From NCBI RefSeq assembly GCF_000204055.1, contig NW_006768777.1:1056008-1120007 (forward strand): a stretch of 64,000 nucleotides of DNA, in the 5' to 3' direction. The position numbers and the translations under genes are program-made. Source of the stretch: Melampsora larici-populina 98AG31. Its lineage: Eukaryota; Basidiomycota; Pucciniomycetes; Pucciniales; Melampsoraceae. Positions 57,479 to 64,000 of the stretch are shown here, piece after piece. Positions within the stretch are counted from its first letter, which is position 1. Every line of letters starts with the position of its first letter. The notes below the pieces were generated by a model. That model was not told the DNA's origin. It did no database searches and was given only the letters and a program-made list of their open reading frames with translations.

Positions 57479-59328
57479 TTGCCAAGATCATCACCACGTC
57501 GCTCTCAAAAGGATGCGTGTCACCCACACCAAATGAAAGCTCAGATCGCGGCGGACCTGGCCCTCTCTGGCCATGTCGTAGTGTCCAAGGCCAGTGCTGC
57601 CGCGATGAAACAATCCCGCCTGGCGGCCAACAAATGAGCTGAGCGAGCAGCTAGCGCAAGTAACTCAAAACGCTCGAACATGGACAATCCTGCTTTTGAA
57701 ATAGTGGATTACAAAACTATTGTTGCTTACCTCGCCAAACCAAATGTTCTCAACTCGCTATTTGGGGGGGGCATCCAAACAAAAGTGACGGGCTTGCCTA
57801 AAAACCCTTCTGAACACTCTAGCTATCAAACTCAACAACAACTACAATGAACGTCACAATTCAACGGATATGCACTTGACCGGTCGTACACTCCTCCTCC
57901 GTCTTCAAAGATACAAGAGTAAGTATCAATCTGTGAAAACTCTCAGCTCAAAGACCGGGGCTGGTCTTGAGGCAAAACAACACGCACGAGGGATTCATAC
58001 TATGGAGGCCTTGTTGGAGTTGATGTGTCCTTGTTATGCCAAAATGGATGGTCTATTTTGGGATAAAGGGAATGTGAACCCGTTGGGAATCCTCGACAGT
58101 GGCCTTGGCGCCCAGGATTTCAATGACATTGACATTGGCGGCAGTGATACCACCGATGGACATGATAACGGCGGCGTTACACCTGGTGAGATGTGTTTTT
58201 TTAACATGTTGCGAAGTAAATATGAGAAAGATTTGCTTTCTGACATGCTGACTCTTCCTCTTACGTCGCTGATTGCTTAGGCGATCCACCAATTGGTAAA
58301 GTGATTTGACGATTGGCCAGCCCAGACCCCACCAAGGTTGCTCAGTTTCGACCCATTTTGCCTGCACCCGGTTCTCCTGTACAAACCCCACGGAGTCCTG
58401 ATCCTCTCAACGTTCATTATCGGAATTTTTTGGAAAAAAATTTCAGCTTGCCACCTCCTACGCCTAAAGGACAAGACGATGCACACCTGACACTCCCAGC
58501 AAAAGGTAATTTTCCCAAGGAAAAAATGATTACATTTAATGCATTTTTAATCAGAAATGCTCATTTAATGCTGGATAATGCTGATTTGATGCTGATTTGA
58601 TGCTGATCAAATGCATTTTCAATCATTTTTTGCTCTAAATGGATTCATTTTTTACTTGGGAAAATTACTTTATGCTGGTAGTGTGATTTTATCACCGGCT
58701 CCACTTGCAAATGCCTCAAGTCATGGGCAATCTGCCTCTGTTGCCATTAAATCATCTTCCCTTTTGACCAAAGGCAAGCACACCAAAAAGGCAAAGGCCA
58801 GAAAATTCGCTCTAACTGCAGAAGAGCGCGCCTTGGACTCCAGTTTGGATGATGAAGCAGGACCTACAAAAGCCGCCTCTGCGACTCAAGCAGCTGCGGC
58901 CTTGAGCTGTGCCCGGAACTCTCTCTTGCCGTGCCATGGACCCACTCCCTTCAATAGATCCATCCAATGTGCATGTTAAATACCAATAGCATGCGCTTGC
59001 TACAGCCATCCAACAAGCGAACAACACTAAACTCGAGGTCATTGCCAAAGCTCAAGATTGGCGCCAACATCTTGACAAAGCAAGAATAAAAGCGGACGAG
59101 GCCAGAATCCAAGCCAAAATGGAAGATCACAAGTCTACCCTCAGCTGGACTAAAGAGCAATACTTTCTTGATCACGAAGAGCAACGCAAAACCAAATTGA
59201 GAAGGTTGGCTCAAGAAACCCAAAAAGAGCGTAAGGCCTTTGCTGAGAGATTGGTTTTGGAAGGAAAGACCCCACAAGAGCTGGAGGCTTTCCTTCGTCT
59301 TATATATCCTGAACAGGAAACCATGTGA
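57479..59328 (+). pseudogene. Myb/SANT-like DNA-binding protein of the Harbinger element
   Basis: Harbinger elements encode a Myb-like partner that brings the transposase to DNA and into the nucleus. Segments in order: a basic N-terminus (MLPRSSPRRSQ) to QSRLAANK; TGA at 57635-57637; then FEIVDYKTIVAYLAKPNVLNSLF; a frame change at or after a G8 run (about 57764); then TLAIKLNNNYNERHNSTDMHL, KYKSKYQSVK, TGAGL, GIHTMEALLELMCPCYAKMD and GNVNPLG, a block widespread in rust proteins. Then a Lys/Ala-rich linker (about 58770-58810) and a C-terminal helix with IYPEQETM (to 59328). Introns between. Stop and frameshift make it inactive. Confidence 0.65.
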
Positions 59329-60369
59329 TTTTCAAGAGAAACTTGTAATTCACTCGCTAATGCAGTCTGTTTATCTTGGACCCGATGGCTGACTCTGAAT
59401 TCCTGAACGCCTGCCCCCGGATTGAGGTAGATTCACCGCCTTGGTGACAGTTTCTTCCTATTTGTACTTGTGATTCTCACGTGGTTGATGATGAAGGCAT
59501 ATTTGTCTGTACTTCAAGTGCTCGCGCGCCTCGTATGCCTCGTCTTTTTATGTTCTTCAATTGATTGCTCAACTCTTCACAAACGACACGTGGCTGTCAG
59601 CAGTGATTCATAGCAGTGTTGGTTGGTTTGCGTCCGCCTATTTGTACTTCTCAATTTAAGCAGTGTCTGTTTGTCCTACTGTCCGCCTATTTGTACTCCA
59701 CAATTTAAGCAGTGTCTGTTTGTCCTACTTGTACTTTTCAGATTGAGTGTTTGTGCAATGATGGAGTTTTCTCCTGGTCATCGTATTTGTACTTTTCAGT
59801 GTTTGTGCAATGATGGATTCCTGGATAGTTAAACCTTTTGTTTAATGATATGCTACCCCAATTTTGTTACACCATTTGTTTTGCTTTTCATTGAGAAAAG
59901 TGCATCAAAAGACTGTCCATCAAAATACTTGATTCTCTTGTGTTCCATTGCGAAAGGTCCAGCACCAAAGTCCCGTTTTGTTGTGAGACTATGATCAAGT
60001 GAAAACAAAGCAGAAGTTCCATCATCTTGTAATTACAGTGTTTGATCAGACTCAACAAGCCTCACTACACAGCTGAAAAGGCCAAACGGACATTTCAATA
60101 CGGGAACATTTATATTCATTCATTGGACTCTATCAACCAAACCAAACAACTGAGACAACAGAATAATTTGCAAAAGATCAAACTAAATGAGATAAAGCAC
60201 AGCATCTTACAAAAAAAGGATCATCAATAAACATAAGAGAATGAAACACTTCAGCAAAAGACAATCAATGAAACAATTAGAGGTCAACACAATCAGAGAT
60301 ACAGATCATAAAAGTTCAAGAAACTATTGGCAAGCCACCGCTCTGCCAATTATAAGCCACTGCATGTTC
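59329..60369. other. interior of the Harbinger element, no gene
   Basis: Gap between the convergent Myb-like and transposase genes. Holds short direct repeats at 59634-59733 (CCGCCTATTTGTACT to GTTTGTCCTACT, two units) and repeated TTGTGCAATGATGG near 59751 and 59801. Confidence 0.6.
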
Positions 60370-61740
60370 TCAAACACATTCATGTTTGGCCCTTCCTCTT
60401 TCCATTTTATCTAAGTCTGGCTGCGCAGCTCCATAAATACCTGCATATTCAGGTTCTCTCAAAACAACCTCGTCTTCTTCATCAATCCATGTGTTTCCTA
60501 AATCTTCCAGCATATTGTGTAAGATGAAGCAGGTTCGCATCCACCACAGGATGTGAACCATGTCACTCTGACTATTTAAACCAAGTCTTAATCCTTGAAG
60601 GGATGCCCAGCAAGACTTGAGGATGCCAATACAGTGCTCATTTCGCACTCGAGCCTTAGCTACACACCAATTGAAGCACTTGTTCCTTTTGACCTCCGCA
60701 GCCTGTCCTTTGTAGGAAGGCACTACAGTTTCTGAAGGAATGTAGGCTGAATCTGCAAGAATATATTCATCTAAAAAACTACATCAGAAATCGAGGACTG
60801 TAGACATCAATGAGAATTATTAGAAGTGCGTACCTTTGTCAAAATATTTTTCCGGCTCATTACACATGTCAGTCTTTGAGTATACAGTACTGTCGCAGCA
60901 GGAACCAGGCCAACCAGGGTATGCATAAGTGATTCGTCTGCTGGCGTCACAGACAATCTGTACATTGAGAGAGTACCGGTGTTTGCGGTCAAAGAAAACC
61001 TTGCCATCATGGCCAGGTCGCTGGAATAGGGGAATTGTAGTTCCATCAACAAAGCCCACACAACGCGGGAAACCATCTCTCTCAAGCACTTTGGAGATGG
61101 CTTTCCGTCTGTTGGAATTAGGCCATGAGAGATAATGCGCGCCTACATCTAAAAGTGCGGTGATGACCCAACAACTACAATTGATTACTGAACCACGACC
61201 CATCTTGTAATTGCGCGCAAACCGGCCTATGGAGGCCCCATTGCCATTGCTGCCGAGACGTTCAAGAGTGAGGGCAAGTTGTTTGATCACTGGTGGCTGT
61301 TGATTGTTGCTACATGATACAAATACGGGATGGGATTGAATCATATGAAGTAAAGCGTGAAAGCCCTTGGGGGTTGTTCGCATGGCCTGGCGGAAGCCGG
61401 TTCTTCTGCTTCGCAACATGTCCCGTAGGTCAAAACAAGTGGCAAGCGGAGTGTGTATTCGATTGTTGAGGTGCCATCTGGATGTTACAAGAGTGAGCAG
61501 TTAGGCCCACTGTTGTTCTTGATCAAAGAGTTCATTGTACAAGTTCGACAAGACTGGTTCGTTCTGGAAAATCATTTCCCCCTCTGTAGGGTTGTCTAGA
61601 TGGGAGGATAATTCAGGAATGCGGATATCTGAAGTTACTTGAGCAAATACGTAGAGATGGGTGATTCCACGAATCACAGAGACCCTGTCAGAAACACAAG
61701 GCATGTGAGTGTTTGGAATAATGGTGAGGATTGAGAACAA
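60370..61740 (-). pseudogene. PIF/Harbinger transposase (DDE_Tnp_4 type)
   Basis: HARBI1-like nuclease. From the N-terminal side: FDLRDMLRSRRTGFRQAM (near 61430), IKQLALTLERLGSNGNGASIGRFARNY, then GFVDGTTIPLFQRPGHDG (first D), FFDRKHRYSLNVQIVCD, and GWPGSCCDSTVY. After an intron comes EYILADSAYIPSETVVPSYKG (second D), then ARVRNEHCIGILKSCWASLQGL (E) and CFILHNMLEDLG. The intron (about 60836-60774) rejoins in phase. A TAA near 61501 separates an N-terminal piece (61740-61501) from the rest, by stop or by a missed intron. All three catalytic residues are kept. Confidence 0.78.
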
Positions 61741-62128
61741 AAGAGGTGATGCTATGTGTGGGGATATGTGTAGGGTAGGTAGAATTACAATGCTGATGCT
61801 GAAACTTTATCTCAATGGGGGAAGGGGACACATGCCCGTTATCAACTCAACAAGAATGAAAGCTCAACGAAAAAAAGACTTCAAAAAGCGCGCTCAGATT
61901 GGAAAAAAAAGGGGAAGAGGCATTGTGCCTCACTTTACAAGGTCATAAAACCAAAAAATAAGACCGTTCAGGTCACCACGATCCAGAATTTTGATGATTT
62001 GACAACATTAAAAAAGCAGATCGGGCCTCTGCTTCAGGTCGTTCACAATTCTGGACTTGAACTGCCCTAATAAATAATAAACAATCAGTCAAAAAGAAAT
62101 AAGAGTGAAACTAGTAATATCTAATCTA

Positions 62129-62213
62129 CCTGAAAGGAAGGTACAGATTTCAAGATAGACGTGATTAGTTTTATCTATCAAATGCAATAGGATCTCTGGG
62201 TGGCTAAAAGATC
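62129..62213. repeat. dispersed repeat, second copy
   Basis: GAAAGGAAGGTACAGATTTC to GGGTGGCTAAAAG, almost identical to about 55852-55930 and in the same orientation. The two copies lie on either side of the Harbinger element. Confidence 0.75.
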
Positions 62214-62280
62214 AAAAGCTAACAGGAATACAGCAGTTCAATAACTTGATAACAAAACAAAACAAAAAGATAAAATTGAC

Positions 62281-62375
62281 TTACTTCTCTTTCCAAAGAT
62301 GGGAAAGAGAAGTAAGATTGGGGAGACAGAAAACATATAAGTACTTCTTGATTCATCTTCAAAAACTTGATTGGG
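62281..62375 (-). repeat. dispersed stem-loop repeat, copy 3
   Basis: Perfect 14-bp stem (62281-62294 and 62302-62315) around AAAGATG. The reverse complement matches copy 1 at 7013-7113, including the ATTACCCCAATCAA block. Confidence 0.65.
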
Positions 62376-62780
62376 GTAATTGAACTGCACATCTTTTACC
62401 AGTACTAAAACGAGCACTCTTCTCTAAGACACAATCTCATTCTCTCATAACCTTAATGAAACGCACTTCCATATTGTATACTAACTCTGTGAGGGTTGGG
62501 TATTCAAAAGAATACTCAGGGCTCACTAAAAATGGCAAGTTGGGTTGGTAATTTTAGATAATTAAAGTTATATTTCAAATATAATGTATTACAATAAAAT
62601 TATAAGATAAGAGAGAGAAAAGGGAAGAAGGGAACTGGTCTGTTTGGATAAATCCAGACAGACTTCAGTTAAATGACTCCTTAAAAGGAGGTTCAGGGGT
62701 TTAATTATAATATAATTGTTGAAAGCTGGATCCAAGGCTCCCCTTCAATCTTCAAGGTAACTGATTGAAGAGTGATATGG

Positions 62781-62945
62781 AGGTCACTAACCTGGTTGTA
62801 ATAAAGTCACCAACTTGTAGTTATTCAAGAGGTCACTAACCTGGAGTTGATGTAGGTCACTAACCTGTAGTTGTTCTGTAGGTACACTAACCTATGAGTT
62901 GATATAGGTCACTAACCTGTAGTTGTTCTGAAGGTGACTAACCTA
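62781..62945. repeat. tandem array of AGGTCACTAACCT units
   Basis: Six or seven occurrences of AGGTNACTAACCT or close variants at spacing of about 25-30 bp, separated by alternating GGAGTTGATGT and GTAGTTGTTCTG spacers. Each unit is itself an AGGT/ACCT inverted repeat. Confidence 0.8.
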
Positions 62946-63107
62946 ATGGTTTATTTATACTACACAAAGTTGTCCTGGAACTTTTCCACGAAGGTTCCAG
63001 AACACATTTTCCACAAAGCCAGAAAGCCAGAATACGTTCTGGCTTCCTGGACTTTGATCAAATTCCCACATTGCCAATCTAACTCACACCAATACCAGAA
63101 CTGCTCC

Positions 63108-63440
63108 GCAACATATAGCGGTATTGGAGCGGTATTGGAGCGGTTTTTACACCGCTATATTGACCACTATACGTAGCGGTGGCTCCGCTCCGCCATCCCA
63201 AGGCGAGAAAACCATTAGCGGTCTGACCGCTCCGATATGGGAAGGGTCTGAGGGCACTTCAATATGCCTTTTAGCCCTTATAGCAGCGATATATAGCGGT
63301 ATCGGAGCGGTAAAATACCTTCCGCTCCGATACCTTGTGATATTTTTTTAAAAAAAAATATCGGTCAAGTATCGGTGATCTCATAGCGGTTACTCCGCTC
63401 CGATACCAAAATGGGTTGAAATCCATAGCGTATCGGAGCG
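63108..63440. repeat. cluster of interleaved inverted GC-box motifs
   Basis: ATCGGAGCGGT-type and ACCGCTCCGAT-type motifs occur more than ten times in both orientations, with TATAGCGGTAT spacers. GC-rich words stand in AT-rich DNA. Resembles nested short terminal repeats of a MITE. Confidence 0.7.
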
Positions 63441-63719
63441 GTTCTGGTGTTGCTCACACATTCACCATCACAAAACGACCGACAAGATTCCCTGTTCCAG
63501 TACTCCACCAACACCCCCACACAAAATACCACCGCCAATCTTGACCCCTCTTACTTTCCAACTCTTGATCCTAGAGGCTGTCAGTTACAACATCAACCAT
63601 CGATATTGTTCAAGTTTCAATCTTTTGGTCAGAAATCAACTCAGGCAGATATCGATCTCGTTCAAGATCCAACAGTCTATTTTAACCTTTTTTTGTATCA
63701 TCAAATAAAACTTCATCTC

Positions 63720-63995
63720 ATTATGATGTACTCGATTTGATTCTAATCGATTCTTCCAATCAATTAGTAAGACTTACTTTTAAGTCCTGATCAAACATTA
63801 ATGAGATCAAGTTTATTGAAAACCAATCATAATTGGATTCTAATTGATCGGGAGAATCGATTAGAATCAAATCATCATATTCCAATCAATTCTCCTGATC
63901 GATCAGAATCAAATTATCATCACTTATAAGATTCTCACAAGATAGATCAAATATCCTAAGATAACTTATAAGTGAGAGTGATAAGGTGATCATAT
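63720..63995. repeat. inverted repeats around TTGATTCTAATCGATTC
   Basis: GATTTGATTCTAATCGATTC near 63727 has its complement near 63852. CACTTATAAG near 63920 and ACTTATAAGTG near 63965 form a second pair. Could fold into a large AT-rich cruciform; cut by the window edge. Confidence 0.6.
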
Positions 63996-64000
63996 ACTCA

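Larger units (their letters stand above)
56042..62067. mobile_element. PIF/Harbinger DNA transposon, decayed
   Basis: About 6.0 kb with the two genes typical of the superfamily: a Myb/SANT-like DNA-binding protein (about 57479-59328, +) and a DDE transposase (about 61740-60370, -). Imperfect terminal repeats: left GGGTGGTTCAAGTAGGCAAT, right (complement) GGGCAGTTCAAGTCCAGAAT. The right flank is TAA and the left is AAA, a near fit to the TWA target. Sub-terminal tandem repeats lie at 56554-56826 and 57080-57330. Confidence 0.7.
62376..64000. other. non-coding repeat-rich right end of the window
   Basis: No gene recognised. Contains the AGGT-ACCT array (62781-62945), the AGCGGT/ACCGCT cluster (63108-63440) and inverted repeats at 63720-63995. 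Confidence 0.5.

Noticed and set aside
62781..62945. regularly spaced repeats resembling a CRISPR array
   Set aside because: Eukaryotic context, spacers are themselves repeated and the repeat is only 13 bp.

Overview
The window looks like nuclear DNA of a rust fungus (Pucciniales; Melampsora or Puccinia cannot be separated from sequence alone). Reasons: genes with many short GT-AG introns, a RecQ-like helicase family and a Myb/SANT-like family of the kind greatly expanded in rusts, small secreted proteins of effector type, tRNA-Gly genes carrying a short intron, and very dense nested transposons. All family names come from reading motifs by eye; no search was run.

Layout. 1-253: 3' end of an unidentified gene. 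1559-4026 (+): MED17, Mediator subunit, about 8 exons. 4790-4869: tRNA-Gly(GCC). 4.9-15.4 kb: AT-rich accessory DNA with one 923-codon ORF of unknown function (8616-11387, -), a decayed hAT transposase (about 13.5-15.2 kb, +) and dispersed repeats. 15.4-35.4 kb: one nested transposon complex (see below). 35430-35509 (-): second tRNA-Gly(GCC). 35.9-37.3 kb: a Tc1/mariner element. 37.4-38.4 kb (-): four-exon secreted protein. 38.5-38.95 kb: GC-rich palindrome cluster. 39.7-40.9 kb (+): HhH-GPD DNA glycosylase. 41.4-45.2 kb (-): M28 membrane metallopeptidase, 11 exons. 46.9-50.3 kb (-): membrane-anchored GH5 exo-beta-1,3-glucanase. 53.7-54.3 kb (-): small secreted protein. 56.0-62.1 kb: PIF/Harbinger transposon with Myb-like and DDE genes. 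62.5-64 kb: short-repeat arrays with palindromic units.

The main discovery is at 15434-35358. The outer boundaries are 19-bp terminal inverted repeats (18/19 identical) flanked by a 9-bp target duplication, CAGTAACCT. Inside are two convergent genes whose stop codons are 3 bp apart: a DUF6589-type protein (28379-32313, +) and a RecQ-like helicase (34807-32317, -). Removing the later insertions leaves an element of about 6.5 kb. I propose it is a DNA transposon family with a DUF6589 putative transposase and a RecQ-type helicase. The later insertions are datable by nesting: a Ty3/Gypsy LTR element with LTRs differing at 2 of 329 positions, a 1.9-kb TA-target element inside its integrase, a solo LTR inside the DUF6589 gene, and a Tc1 element inside a long inverted repeat, itself holding a CACTA-type element. 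Most target duplications are exact and the interrupted frames rejoin cleanly.

Nearly every nonsense codon in the mobile genes is TGA where CGA (Arg) would fit, and most have a preceding T. This points to TCG-context cytosine hypermutation. The host genes (MED17, glycosylase, peptidase, glucanase, secreted proteins) show no such decay.
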